Assembly: GCA_032718475.1 (NCBI GenBank)
Contig: JAUCBJ010002447.1
Span: 1-51,476, forward strand
DNA length: 51,476 nt
Source: Nemertoderma westbladi
Lineage: Eukaryota; Xenacoelomorpha; Nemertodermatida; Nemertodermatidae
Direction: 5' to 3'
The first letter of the stretch is position 1. Each line of letters starts with the position of its first letter. The notes beneath the pieces are model-generated. The model saw only the letters and a list, made by a program, of their open reading frames with translations, did not search any database and had not been told where the DNA came from. The position numbers and the translations under genes were made by a program. This document shows positions 10,641-21,678 of the stretch, one piece after another.

Positions 10641-11513
10641 ATTTTGTAAATATTCATCACAATTTGTCAATATTCATCCGCGGGATCATTCTACATAGTG
10701 TGTTTTTTAACAGTATCTATGACGACATCTAAAACAATGGCCAATCTGCATACAGTATAGAATTGGAAGCTAAATCGCACTACCACTGTTCCAGTTGTTG
10801 TATTCCCTTGGAAACTGTACGAATTATGAATAGCTGGCTTTATGTTTATTATGTGTAGGCATTACTGCATTAATTAATAAATATACTGTAGTTACGGTGT
10901 TACGTAATCAGTATGTGTAGGCTGTATGCATAGAATTTAATTTACTACCACATAGCTATAGGCTGTCAGCATTGCCTGAATTACTGCATGCACAGATTTA
11001 TTTAATAGCTATAATAAATTATTGCCACTGAAACTGTCAGATGGTGTTGCAAGTGCCTACCACGGTAAATCAGATACGGTAATACTGCAGTGTATTTATT
11101 TGTAGTAGGCCTTTTAGAATAACTTGAAATAATATATAAACGGCCTCTCAGGCAATGCCAGTCAGTCAGTCAGGTCAGCAGGTAGCTAGCTATATTTAAA
11201 TAATAATTCATAATTATTGTACATACCGCATGTCTGCCAGTAGGCCTAAAGCTCTGTTATGGGAATTATTATTGTTATTATGTCGCTGTACAGGCTGTTT
11301 AGAATTAGTGCATTTGCTTACAATGCCGGCAGTTCTGCATTTGACCCCATTTCGTTAATATTGTAGTGTAGGCCTACCAGATCAAGTGGCATGGGATCGT
11401 GGTTATTTAGCTAGTACAGACTGACAGAGCACAGATATTAATTTATTAGTTAAAATTAATTATGTTGAAGGATTCTGCACTTTGTATAAATAGTTATATG
11501 TCATAAGCATGTG
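10641..11513. other. Unassigned spacer
   Basis: AT-rich DNA with a CAGTCAGTCAGTCAGG microsatellite near 11160-11180 and scattered TAGGCC words. I see no gene or element. Confidence 0.6.
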
Positions 11514-11514
11514 A

Positions 11515-11546
11515 GGGGGTGGGGGGTTTACCCCCCCCCCCCCCCC
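11515..11546. repeat. Facing G and C homopolymer tracts
   Basis: Runs of five and six G, a TTTA spacer and a run of about 16 C could form a hairpin or G-quadruplex. Homopolymer length may be unreliable in assembly. Confidence 0.8.
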
Positions 11547-11739
11547 TAACTTTTTGCAGCCTTCTATAAAAAAAAGAACTAACGGTACTGTTTTTTCTGT
11601 GTTCAGTTCACTACCGCAATGCATTTTGACCCGGTTCTACAATAATTACACATTATTGGTGCGATTTAATATCGACTCAAACCATCCACAGAATACGGCG
11701 CGGTTCACCAACTCGGATCCACCAAACAACAACACGGTT

Positions 11740-12880
11740 TAGACGCGGATGGATCAATAAAATCGGCGCGGTTTCAACCGCAATTAAAACCAACCAGATG
11801 CGATCCAACCAAACATTGTAGCGGTTCGCACAGACTCGGTTACAGTCTTACAGTGGACACAAACGCGGTTTAGTTCCGGATCAATAAAAAACGGCGCGGT
11901 TTCAACCGCAATTAAAACCAACCAGATGCGATCCAACCAAACATTGTAGCGGTTCGCACAGACTCGGTTACAGTGGACACAAACGCGGTTTAGTTCCGGA
12001 TCAATAAAAAACGGCGCGGTTCCATCCGCAATAAAACCAACCTGATGCGATCCAACCAAACATTGTTGCGGTTCGCACAGACTCGGTTACAGTGGACGCC
12101 AACGCGGTTTAGTTTCGGATCAATAAAAAACGGCGCGGTTCCATCCGCAATAAAACCAACCTGATGCGATCCAACCAAACATTGTTGCGGTTCGCACAGA
12201 CTCGGTTACTGTGGACGCCAACGCGGTTTAGTTTCGGATCAATAAAAAACGGCGCGGTTCCATCCGCAATAAAACCAACCTGATGCGATCCAACCAAACA
12301 TTGTTGCGGTTCGCACAGACTCGGTTACAGTGGACGCCAACGCGGTTTAGTTTCGGATCAATAAAAACGGCGCGGTTCCATCCGCAATAAAACCAACCTG
12401 ATGCGATCCAACCAAACATTGTTGCGGTTCGCACAGACTCGGTTACAGTGGACGCCAACGCGGTTTAGTTTCGGATCAATAAAAAACGGCGCTTTTCCAT
12501 CCGCAATAAAACCAACCTGATGCGATCCAACCAAACATTGTTGCGGTTCGCACAGACTCGGTTACAGTGGACGCCAACGCGGTTTAGTTTCGGATCAATA
12601 AAAAACGGCGCGGTTCCATCCGCAATAAAACCAACCTGATGCGATCCAACCAAACATTGTTGCGGTTCGCACAGACTCGGTTACAGTGGACGCCAACGCG
12701 GTTTAGTTTCGGATCAATAAAAAACGGCGCGGTTCCATCCGCAATAAAACCAACCTGATGCGATCCAACCAAACATTGTTGCGGTTCGCACAGACTCGGT
12801 TACAGAGGACACCAACGCGGTTTAGTTCTGCATCAATAAAAAATGGAACGGTTTCAACCGCAATAAAAGCAACCATAATG
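11740..12880. repeat. 119-bp satellite array, about 9.5 copies
   Basis: The unit contains GATCAATAAAAAACGGCGCG, CGATCCAACCAAACATTGTT and GCGGTTCGCACAGACTCGG. The period is 119 bp through the array, with one copy a base shorter. The central copies are almost identical. The outer ones diverge, and a degenerate copy may extend left to about 11597. Overlapping minus-strand frames exist, but 119 is not a multiple of three, so each copy would be read in a different frame; I do not call a protein. Homogenised centre and decaying edges are typical of satellite turnover. Confidence 0.95.
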
Positions 12881-12895
12881 GATCATCCCAACTCC

Positions 12896-12999
12896 CCACC
12901 CCCCCCCCCCCCCCCCCCCCAACGTAGTGGATGCAGCCCCGCCACCCCCCCCCCCCCCAGCCATGCTACCATTTCTAATCCATAATTATGGGGGGGGGG
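12896..12999. repeat. Poly-C tracts and a poly-G tract
   Basis: Two long C runs (about 12899-12920 and 12945-12958) are followed by a G run at 12990-12999. Simple sequence, prone to length error. Confidence 0.85.
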
Positions 13000-13002
13000 C
13001 CT

Positions 13003-13031
13003 TGCGCCTGTGTCAGCAGGACACAGGCGCA
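13003..13031. repeat. Perfect hairpin TGCGCCTGTGTC, after a G run
   Basis: Arms at 13003-13014 and 13020-13031, loop of five bases, directly after a run of G. A sister hairpin with the same TGCGCCTGT core but a different inner stem lies at 16110-16143. Confidence 0.9.
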
Positions 13032-13280
13032 GTTATTGGATATGTCCGATTATACAATTACGCAAGTAAGTTATATAGACTAACCCATGTATCTTAAAAA
13101 TGAAATTTTTTAGAAATTAATTATTATAAAGTTATTTTTCTTATTGTATATATCAATTTATTATTATTTTCTCATGATTTGGATATTTTTTTCTTAAATA
13201 ATAATGAAATATTTAATAGATTTAATAATTTCTAAAAGTAATTTGTAATCTTCATGATTAAGTAAGTAATTCTTGCAACA

Positions 13281-13965
13281 GTGGAGTATGCGTATACTCC
13301 ACCATCTCTGGATGGTCTGGCTGCAACCGGAGAGCCAAAGGCTCGACAGAGAATTATGAGGTATAGATACTGCAGCCTATTTAACGGAACATAGAACCCA
13401 CCATCAACACCAACAGAAAACCTCATAATTTACTATATATAGCAAACTCGTGTGTAGTAGGCACTTTGCTTTGATCTTTTTTAGGTCGATTTTTAAAGGA
13501 TTTTTCCAGGAGAACGGCGAAAGCTAGAACGATTCTGTTTGCGCGATCTTATAGATGTCCCGAGCGTGCACAGCAGAGAAATTTTTGGCAAAAATCTGTT
13601 AATTAATTAATTAGTAATTAGCGATTAAAGATTTCTAATTGATTTTTCTCGAAAAGTATTTGGTTTTTCACCTAGCAACGGTGTTTTTTTTTGTTCATCT
13701 CGGTAAGATCTAAAAAAAGTTCAGTCATCGCTATGGCCCTCCTATTACTGTTAATTAGTACTAATTAGCCGAAAACTAATTAGCGTCGTAACTTGAAAAC
13801 ACTAAGAGCTATGAAAAAACGTAACATCACAAAGTTGTTCGGAATTTTATTCTACACAAAAAAGTCTGTGGCGCCGATGCCGTATCTCCTACCGTTAATT
13901 AGTAATTAACTAATTACTTAATTACCTAATTGGCGGGGGGGCTTTGTCCCCCCCGCCCCCAAATC
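13281..13965 (+). repeat. Diverged relative of the 1.73-kb array unit
   Basis: Begins with a perfect hairpin (GTGGAGTAT 13281-13289, loop GCGT, ATACTCCAC 13294-13302), then CTGGATGG (13308-13315), a GAGCC-AAA-GGCTC stem and GACAGAGAA. This is the same order as the array junction, with a different stem sequence. Further similarity: TTAATTAATTAATTAGTAATTA near 13590-13620, TTTCTCGAAAAG near 13645, and a 13744-13965 stretch that aligns to the region around the array's 80-codon frame but without an open frame. It ends in GGCGGGGGGG...CCCCCCCGCC, which can fold back. Only about 40 percent of a full unit is represented. Confidence 0.7.
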
Positions 13966-14794
13966 CTTATTCACAAGGTGTATCAAAGCGGTTTACTATT
14001 TTACAAATGATAATTACTCTAAAATCTTTTGAATCAAACTAATTAACGATTTTACTAATTAGTAAAGTTTCCCAAATTAATTAATAATTTATCCAATCCG
14101 GCTGCAATTAATTAAACAGCTGAGTCGTCAGCCTGGTTTGATGAACTTGATGAAATCATAAAGTCAGTAGTTGCTGTATGCCATTACTGACTAAAACTAT
14201 ATACCAAGCACCTCTTGCCGGTAGCTATCTCCACAGTCTGTAGTGAGCACCGGTGCAGGTATGGTAGGCCTACATGTATGGCATATTTAGTGGAGGTTCT
14301 TTTGGCAGATAGGCCTAGTCAAAACGTTACATCAGATGCCGTATTTTAGTCAAAACGTACCCTATCTTCATATAGTTGAGTATTGTCAATACAGGAATAT
14401 CCAAGTACTGGGTACTCCTGTACTTAGTATACCCATCTGCCCATGTACAGTAACTGGCTGATAGTTACCCTTAGTTTGTAGGCTATAGATGATTGACGTT
14501 TCTAGCAATGTTCTTAACGTTGGGATTTTACTGGAAGTTATTAATACCATAGTTTACCCCAAAAAAACTAAAATTACCCAAATCGCACCAAATCAAAATA
14601 AATCTTATAACAGCAACACGGGCTATCTGACGATATGGATTAGATCAATGTAGCGGATAGTGACCATTGAAGGGCTTCTTATGCATGCAAAGGAAAATAT
14701 GATCAGACCCAAATCACACAGTCAGACCTGATCTTTTGCTGATCAAATACCGGTAGGTGACTTTGCTGATATGCAGTAACATTTTACGGTACAA
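13966..14794. other. Unassigned AT-rich spacer
   Basis: Contains the first copy of a dispersed repeat (14261-14421) and otherwise nothing I can assign. Confidence 0.6.
14261..14421 (+). repeat. Dispersed 160-bp repeat, copy 1
   Basis: ATGGTAGGCCTACATGTA through TAGTCAAAACGTACCCTATC to CAAGTACT matches copy 2 at 15904-16063 in the same orientation, with few differences. No terminal inverted repeats are visible; probably a fragment of an old element. Confidence 0.85.
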
Positions 14795-15440
14795 TTTGAT
14801 GCGAAAATGTTTTGGCCAGTACTCTGAACCTTCCATTGGGGTCTCAGGTCACGCGCGTACCGTGGTCACTGTATCTGGCACCTGATTGGCTCAAATATTC
14901 AAACGCTGAAAACTTACCTAGGCCTTGACAATTAGTGATAAGATTTTATGCGAATATGTTTTGGATGGTGTTCTGAATCTCGCGTTGAGGTCCCAAGTCA
15001 CCCCCATACCGTGGTCATCAGATACGGCGCCTGATTGGCTAATGCTTTGAACGACGATAACTCGAGTTTGCTTCACTTTGGGATGAAGTTTGAAAGCTAA
15101 GAATATTCTCTGGAGTATGCCCTAACTCACTGACGATGTTTTATAGCTGTTGGATTGTCGGGTTTTGCTATGTGGTCTATGATTGGTTAATTTTTTGAAA
15201 GGCTATATCTCAAGAAGTATTCACTTTGGAATGATGAAGTTTATTTTAAATGTTCTCTAGAGTGTTTCCGATCCTACTAAAGACATCCAATTGCTGTATG
15301 ACTACCGGTTTCACGCTTTTGATTGTTTGAATATGCATGAAAATTTTGCATATAATATATCAAGAAGAATTAATTTTTGCACAAAGGAAATAATACTTAC
15401 AATGCTCTCTGACATGTCTGGTGTATTTTAAAATCACTGG
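14795..15440 (+). repeat. Degenerate tandem array, period about 148 bp
   Basis: TGATTGG (or TGATTGT) followed by a TTTGAA-like stretch recurs at 14883, 15032, 15180 and 15320. TATCTCAAGAAG-like words follow at 15058, 15207 and 15354, and CTCTGGAGT-like words close each repeat. Copies differ by roughly a third or more of positions by eye. The ACTCGAG/TCTCAAGAA core resembles the TATCTCGAGAA core of the 1.73-kb unit's module. Confidence 0.65.
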
Positions 15441-15636
15441 GGTTGAACAATTGTAATTGGAATACACCTTCATGGGTTTTCTTTATGATTTTAGAGCTTT
15501 AAAAGTTCAATATTAAATTTTTTATTAAATAATTATTTTTGTGTTATTTGTTAATATGAGTATATTTCTGTATTTGCTGGTATTATATTTTGGGTGTTTT
15601 TTTTGTTATTAGTTTTGGTATTAATTATTTTTTATT

Positions 15637-15750
15637 AATCCAGGGAATATCCCTATTAACTCTGGGTCCTCACTCGTTAATTCAGGGACCACCCTCGATA
15701 GCTCTGGGTCCACCCTCGTCTCGTTAATTCAGAACCACCTTTGTCAATTC
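15637..15750 (+). repeat. Short imperfect tandem repeat
   Basis: Variants of TTAATTCAGGGACCACCCTCG and AACTCTGGGTCC alternate three to four times. Minisatellite-like, no coding evidence. Confidence 0.5.
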
Positions 15751-15903
15751 AACAAATTTGAATAATTTTTTTTATTAGGTTTTCCAAGGTGCTGAATTAA
15801 TTGATTGAAGATGGTTTTAAATGGCCTGCTTTTATTGTAATTCCATTTCGTGTGATGTGTTTCGTGCCACAAATTTTTGAAGTATAAATAATAATTTAAT
15901 AAT

Positions 15904-16063
15904 ATGGTAGGCCTACATGTAGGGCAGATATAGTGGAGGTTCTTTTGGCAGATAGGCCTAGTCAAAACGTTACATCAGATGCAGAATTTTAGTCAAAACG
16001 TACCCTATCTTCATATATGGTAGTTGAATATTGTGAATACAGGAATACCCAAGTACTTCTGTA
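15904..16063 (+). repeat. Dispersed 160-bp repeat, copy 2
   Basis: Matches 14261-14421, with a small insertion in CATATATGGTAGTTGAATA. Confidence 0.85.
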
Positions 16064-16109
16064 GGCCTACTAATGTACATGCGCAAGTAATATAAATTGG
16101 GGGGGTCTA

Positions 16110-16143
16110 TGCGCCTGTCGATTCATACGAATCGACAGGCGCA
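16110..16143. repeat. Perfect 15-bp hairpin TGCGCCTGTCGATTC, after a G run
   Basis: Arms 16110-16124 and 16129-16143, loop ATAC, preceded by GGGGGGG. Shares the outer nine pairs with the hairpin at 13003; the inner pairs differ but stay complementary. Confidence 0.9.
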
Positions 16144-16321
16144 ACAAAAGTATTTGGAATATTATGCCCATGTATACTTATATATGTAAGCCTTCAAGTA
16201 TAAACAAAACTGACCTTAACAAAATCAAGGTAGGCATTTGTTATTTTCCATCAGCAATATGGGCTTTAACTTTTAACTTTACATGTGATTAATAATACTG
16301 TAATATTCTAGAACAATACCA

Positions 16322-16386
16322 CATGGCCAACGCCGTCGGCCATGCGCTCGCACGGCGCAAATGCTCCATTTGCGCTCTCCACCTGG
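16322..16386 (+). repeat. Two adjacent hairpins with a CTGG tail
   Basis: CATGGCC/GGCCATG (16322-16328 and 16338-16344) is followed by GCGCAAATG-CTC-CATTTGCGC (16355-16375), the same stem as the array junction hairpin. CTGGAT follows after seven bases. The downstream DNA does not resemble an array unit, so this is either a solo boundary motif or a separate family sharing it. Confidence 0.75.
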
Positions 16387-18896
16387 ATATTCCCGTAAGG
16401 AGTCGCCTTTGCCTAACACCCTCAGATGAAATTACACTGGTGGAAGCTACTGTAGCTATCTGATTGGCGATGCCTATATGGATAATTCAATTTAATAGGC
16501 TTGACAGTAATTGGCTTATACTAAGGCAGTCAGAGGAGATAACAAATGGCCCTCCTTGTTCGCTCAGTTACCTACAATAATTATCAAGGCAGTATGGGCT
16601 GATGTTAAAGCTTTCTGTTACAAGCTATTGTATTGTACTCTCTTGGCAATGTTCCAATATAGACTAACAGTAACTGGGTCGACTGCAGGGAAGTTAATTC
16701 GATATATTGGCAGTTCCGAGTAACTTGTATGCCTGTAATGAATGATATAGACAAGTTATATTGATGCCGTATGTCTATGAAAAAAATGTGACCAAATTGC
16801 TTTGGTATATAGATTATTCTTATATTCCTGCAATATAAATTAATCTACTACAGAATGATAATGCAATAGAACGTACCTAATGATAATGCGTACTTAATAT
16901 ACAAAGAAAATTATTACAAATCAAAATATTACAAATCAATGGATAGGACAATTTAACGGGTTAGATTTATCAGGGGAGTAAATTTATGTTTATAGCTGGA
17001 ATTTAATTCCAACTATTTTGGGACTTCGGATTTTGCTTTCAACAATATTTATCATCTGTAGCACACAATTCCACTGTCAGGTTACGAACACACATAGACT
17101 TATGGTACGCCGAGACCTGCATAGATTTACAACGTCGAGTCTGACACGTGGAAGTTTCCCCAGCCTCCGAAACCGAACAGCGTCAAGGGAGAAACTCTTT
17201 AATTGCATACAATTTTCAAGCAAACACTGCTGTCAACAGGAATAAATTTTGCTTAGCCTTACCCGCTGGTAAGCAAAATTTAATAACTTGATATCAGGAA
17301 CTCGTGCTTACAATAAGAAATACGTCTGCTCAGTTACCCAACGATCATCGATACCCTATTCGCACGTAGCTAGGAATCTTACTGTCGATCTGCCGCTGAA
17401 CGCAATACAACTGAGCGTTCAAATCCCTTACCGTACTCACTATACCGAACACCAACAGGATTGATATGGGACCAATTAATCCAGTTTTCATGCAGTCAAG
17501 ACGGGAACAGCACAAACACATTCAGTCACCTGAAATCACACTCACAAATAAGCAATTCACAATCGAAACACAAACAACACAGTACAGAAAAATTTCTTCA
17601 AATACCTCTCCCAGAATATTTAGATAGATACTCGATTTACTATTAAGACGAGATTGACACCAAGCGAGATATAATTACGCAAGGGACGTCCGGGACGTCC
17701 TATCAAAAAGGTGGGGGACACGCAGTTCGTTAGCCGCTTGAAATATTTGAGTGCAGAATCTACACTGAACTATTAAATGCTACAACAATAAATGTACATA
17801 CTGTAAATGTAAACATTCAGGTAAATAAATTTTTACAACTCCTATTCTATACACAGTAAATCTATTTATAACACCGACAGTTGGAAACCTAAAATATTCT
17901 ATTCAGGGTGCGCAGTCCTAAATAGCCTACTCTAGAATTACAGATAAGGACAATGCAACAATAAATGCGAGGAGAAAAATTCACCAGGTGGATAATATTC
18001 GCTGGCGAAATCTTCACTGAGTTAAATATTCACTGTTAGCGCTACAATTCAATTTTGCAAATAATGAACCTAAACTTACGACCAGCTGTATATACAAGAA
18101 ACGGGCGCTAGTAACCGTTACTTGTACTCGTAGAATAATTTATTGTTGCATATAAAACTGGCGTTACTATAAACAGATTTGAAACCCCGTATAAATAGTT
18201 CCTTTAAGTTGTGTGTCTGGACTGCTTACGTCTTTATGTCTAACTGAAAACTGTATTCATTCGAGACTTATGGAAGTCGGATTTATGAAACTGACAATCC
18301 GAGATACCGATGTCACAGGAATTAATTTTGTGCACGTATTAAAATATGTTAGTTTGCTATTAATATTAGGCGTCATATGACAATACTGTAACACACACCC
18401 CAATGCGATGAGTTGCAATACCGTACAGTCTATAGACCACCAACCTCAATGTTATTGTGCTACCAACGTTAATCAACAACGGAATGACTTGAATCCATTC
18501 TCTTTATCTTTATCGATAACATAATAATAACATAAATCGCAATAATTCAACTGATATAACAAATTAATTAATAGACAAACAATAAATCGACATAATACGA
18601 ATCAATATCACAAATTGACATCGGCAATATCACGAATTGACGTGAATATTCCGACCCACAAATCTACTAACAGCTAGTGAGTTGTTAACTAATAAATCTT
18701 CAATAGTTAGGCTGACCAACTGATATAATGCTATACTATATATAGGCTGGGGCTGGTAAGCTGAATGCAAATGGGTATTAGCCAATCAGAGCTATTCTGC
18801 ATGGCCCTTGCCGTATAACATAATAATTCTCTGGCAGAAGTAAATTAACAATATGGGGCGAGCCTGCGAGGTAAATGCCATTCACTAGTGGCATTA
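16387..18896. other. Unassigned region
   Basis: About 2.5 kb without a convincing gene. A 12-bp inverted repeat, AAATTTTGCTTA, occupies 17244-17255 and 17270-17281. GGGACGTCC is doubled near 17685-17702. On the minus strand around 18720-18800 there is a TATATATAG word next to a CTGATTGGCTAAT word, which could be promoter-like elements of the LTR-related DNA that follows. Short frames here (such as 16511-16723 and 17018-17245) have no family resemblance. Confidence 0.5.
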
Positions 18897-19710
18897 ACAC
18901 ATACACAATGCTGCACAATACTGCACACTAATCTGCCAATCTTCACTGATTTTAGTCACATATAAAAGGAACACAGACTGACTCGTGTAGGGTCTATCAA
19001 ATAACATTAGATTCACTTCAAACCACTTTAACATAAGTCACAATCGTTATTGGTAACCTTTCTCTCTTACCTTCGGTATATCAAGAATATTGGGTTTCGG
19101 GGTTATTTATCGTTATTCCAAATATAATAATTCATCAACCATATTATGAAGAACTGACAGTAAATAGCAGTATAAAACAACAATGAAAACACTGATTGTT
19201 ATGAGTTTGCAATGTTTCAGCAGTCAGTATGTATGATCAGTTAGCAGAGTCAGGTAGTTAAAGGATATATGTCCTTATAATTAAACCTACTAGTGTAAGA
19301 CTAAAAACTGAAACACGGAGGTGCCAAAAGCCGGTTCTTAGGCTCTGGGCAAAAACATAACACTGAACTACTGAGTTTCTGTATATACCTCCAACACAGA
19401 GACAACAAACGCTCTGATTGGTCCACCTGAACAACGAGAGAACAAAGAAACAAAGAAACGTCGACGTGGCAATATCAGCTGCTAGCCGTCGTCATGGTAG
19501 CGACACTGTTTTCAAGAGTATCGAGCTTTTACGTCACGGAATTACGGATTATGTCCTCTAAAGTACAAATACAGAAGAAATAGCTTTTATGTCCGCTAAA
19601 ACACCAGTACAGCAAGGACACGGCCTTTTTATGCCTGGTAAACCAACTACAGAGTATTTTACGGGAAAAATAAGGAAAAATAACCGGACAATTCAGCAAA
19701 AGCTTTTACA
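18897..19710 (-). mobile_element. BEL-type LTR fragment (U3 side), inverted
   Basis: The reverse complement begins TGTAAAAGCTTTTGC at 19710 and follows the LTRs at 24029, 34672 and 37219 for about 810 bp, to the point corresponding to 24884. There it diverges into unrelated sequence instead of the expected U5. It carries the GAGGTATATACAG promoter region and the AGAACCGGCTTTTGGCACC block. It is either a truncated solo LTR or the LTR of a related family with a different 3' part. No partner LTR is seen on this strand. Confidence 0.85.
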
Positions 19711-19724
19711 AAGTAAACACAAGA

Positions 19725-19972
19725 GTCTTACACCCCTTAAACTACAAAAAAATAAATAGAATCAGGACATTAAGCCCAAAATACTTCTCAGCCCCTAGGG
19801 CCATCAAAGGACACAATCAAAACAAACAAAAAAAACAAACAAAAATAACATAATAGCTCTACATACAGTTATGTATCGCAACCCTAACCCTAAAACCTAA
19901 CCACCATACACTAAATGATACCGGTAATAAACTGCACGAAAGCTAAGCCTATATTCTATAAGAAAATATATG
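19725..19972 (-). mobile_element. Truncated copy of the foldback element
   Basis: Inverted copy of 23009-23284, including the GTCTTACACCCCTTAAAC end. It stops at ATATATG (19972), so one terminal inverted repeat is lost. Homology extends a few bases past the intact end (AAACACAAG), so the duplicated segment may be slightly larger than the element itself. Confidence 0.85.
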
Positions 19973-20023
19973 AGAATTTTGTCGCCGTGAAAGGGGTAGG
20001 ACTAAGGAAAAAATAATTAATTT

Positions 20024-21150
20024 GTGAAAAATATGGTTGCGTTTCGGTGTCTTGGACCAGTACACGCTAATCCTCGACACCATCGTCAGCTGGACAGTGA
20101 ATTAGCCAAGCCTAACTATATTGCAGCAATCAGATCAGTATACGATGGTTCGACAACATTTGTGTCTACTGTTGATGGTGACACAGAACCATTTGAAGTG
20201 TTATGGGGCGTCCTCCAGGGAGATACACTTGCACCATTCTTGTTCATAATTGTGGTTGACTATGTTCTACGCATGTCCTTAGATCATCATAATGATGATG
20301 GGGTGATGATAACTCACCTACTGGCTCCAGAAGTCGAGGAAATCCTGCCAAGTACCTAACTGATATAGACTTTGCTGATGACTTAGGAGTACTCTCAGAA
20401 TCACTAGAGGGAGCCCAACGGCTCCTCAGCTCATTAGAACATGCTGCTTCTAGTGTTGGTCTTTTTATTAACTCCAAAAAGACCAAAATTTTGACAGTTA
20501 ACTTTGAAAGTTCTCAGCAAGTCTCTGATCGGATGAGGATAAGCTCAAAGGATGGTATGCTTGAGCATGTGGACGACTTCTGTTACCTGGGATCATGGAT
20601 CCGAAAGTCAGGTGAGGACCTTCGAATACGTAAGGGAAAGGCATGGGCAGCCTTGAATAGGCTTTCTAGGATTTGGAAGTCACCGAGAATTAATCGGAAA
20701 CTTAAGGTCCGATTATTTAGAGCAGCAGTAGTTCCAGTACTCCTCTATGGGAGTCCATGCTGGGCTCTAACTGCTGAGGACACCAAATCTCTGGATGGCA
20801 CATTCACAAGAATGCTACGCCGGGTTCATTGTGTCAAGTACAATGCACACATCTCCAACCAGACACTATATAACATTGGAGGTGTCTCATTGGTTCCCCC
20901 AAACTTGACACTAGAACAAAATCGCCTCCGCTTTGCAGGACATTGCTTTCGCCGTGAGGACCAGCCAGTGCATAATCTTGTAGTTTGGCAGCCTCATGGA
21001 GTGAATAAGCATGGTGGACAGCCCATGACTTTCTTGAAACGCATCTTAAAGGACACCGGCCTTGAAGATGCGGATGATCTAGCAAATGTCATGGGTGATA
21101 GGGAGTTGTGGCGGCGCAATTTTGTCGACAAGCCGGCACAGCATTCTTAA
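20024..21150 (+). pseudogene. LINE reverse transcriptase, C-terminal part, frameshifted
   Basis: The first frame (20024-20359) holds the conserved RT block GVLQGDTLAPFLF. The frame then changes near 20320, and a second open stretch carries the catalytic FADD (20371-20382) in LTDIDFADDLGVLS. It continues from 20491 through CYLGSWI, KLKVRLFRAAVVPVLLYGS and RLRFAGHCFRRED to a stop at 21150. The order is that of non-LTR retrotransposon RTs of the RTE/jockey-like kind common in invertebrates. The apurinic endonuclease and RT fingers are missing (5' truncation). A frameshift makes this copy dead. It sits between the two inverted foldback copies. Confidence 0.85.
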
Positions 21151-21177
21151 AAATGCAGCTGCAATGCAGCATGCCGA

Positions 21178-21245
21178 TATTAGTAGTAGTAGTAGTATCG
21201 TCAGCAGGACAGTGAATTAACCAAGCCTAACTATATTGCACCAAT
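21178..21245 (+). repeat. TAG microsatellite tail and second LINE fragment
   Basis: (TAG)n after the LINE stop resembles the simple-repeat 3' tail of some LINEs. Immediately after it, 21197-21245 repeats the LINE sequence found at about 20085-20130 (GACAGTGAATTAGCCAAGCC with one change). This suggests a head-to-tail second copy or insertion into a related copy. Confidence 0.7.
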
Positions 21246-21678
21246 GACCTATATTAATCGCACCATCAACTCAGTTGCCACCTAGCCTAAGCAGACGTCA
21301 GACCTCAGAACATTGGAATCCTATAGGCCTATGGTAAGTAAACATGTTACCGATGGAAAACTGCTAGATTGCTAAGGCAAACACACAGTACAAAAATTAT
21401 ATAAGATTTGACAATATGCAGTGATGTCGGAATTCTGCTATTTACTTCATATATATGTGATAATTGAATGTACCGACTTACTGACTGACTGGGGGTTGTT
21501 ATGTATATATTAACTTAAATGCAAGAAAATAAGTTTTTTTTATTTATGACAATACATACAATGCTAGTATTAGGTGAATTTATTACGTAATGGTTGTATT
21601 TATTCGAGTAAGTCAAAAAGCCCGTCAGAGTTACTACTGTAGAGTCCACCGTTCCCAGGATAGATGCGGCGTTACCCA
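21246..21678. other. Unassigned spacer
   Basis: AT-rich, no frames or repeats I can assign. Confidence 0.6.

Noticed and set aside
11784-12772. Overlapping minus-strand frames of 62-91 codons in the 119-bp satellite
   Set aside because: The period is not divisible by three, so each copy is read in a new frame. They arise from the repeat lacking stops.
17340-17450. Possible tRNA (GCGTTCAAATCCC like a B box)
   Set aside because: No complementary T-arm, anticodon arm or acceptor stem could be paired.
16511-17646. Short plus-strand frames of 61-75 codons
   Set aside because: No recognisable motif, no neighbouring coding sequence, and lengths expected by chance in AT-rich DNA.
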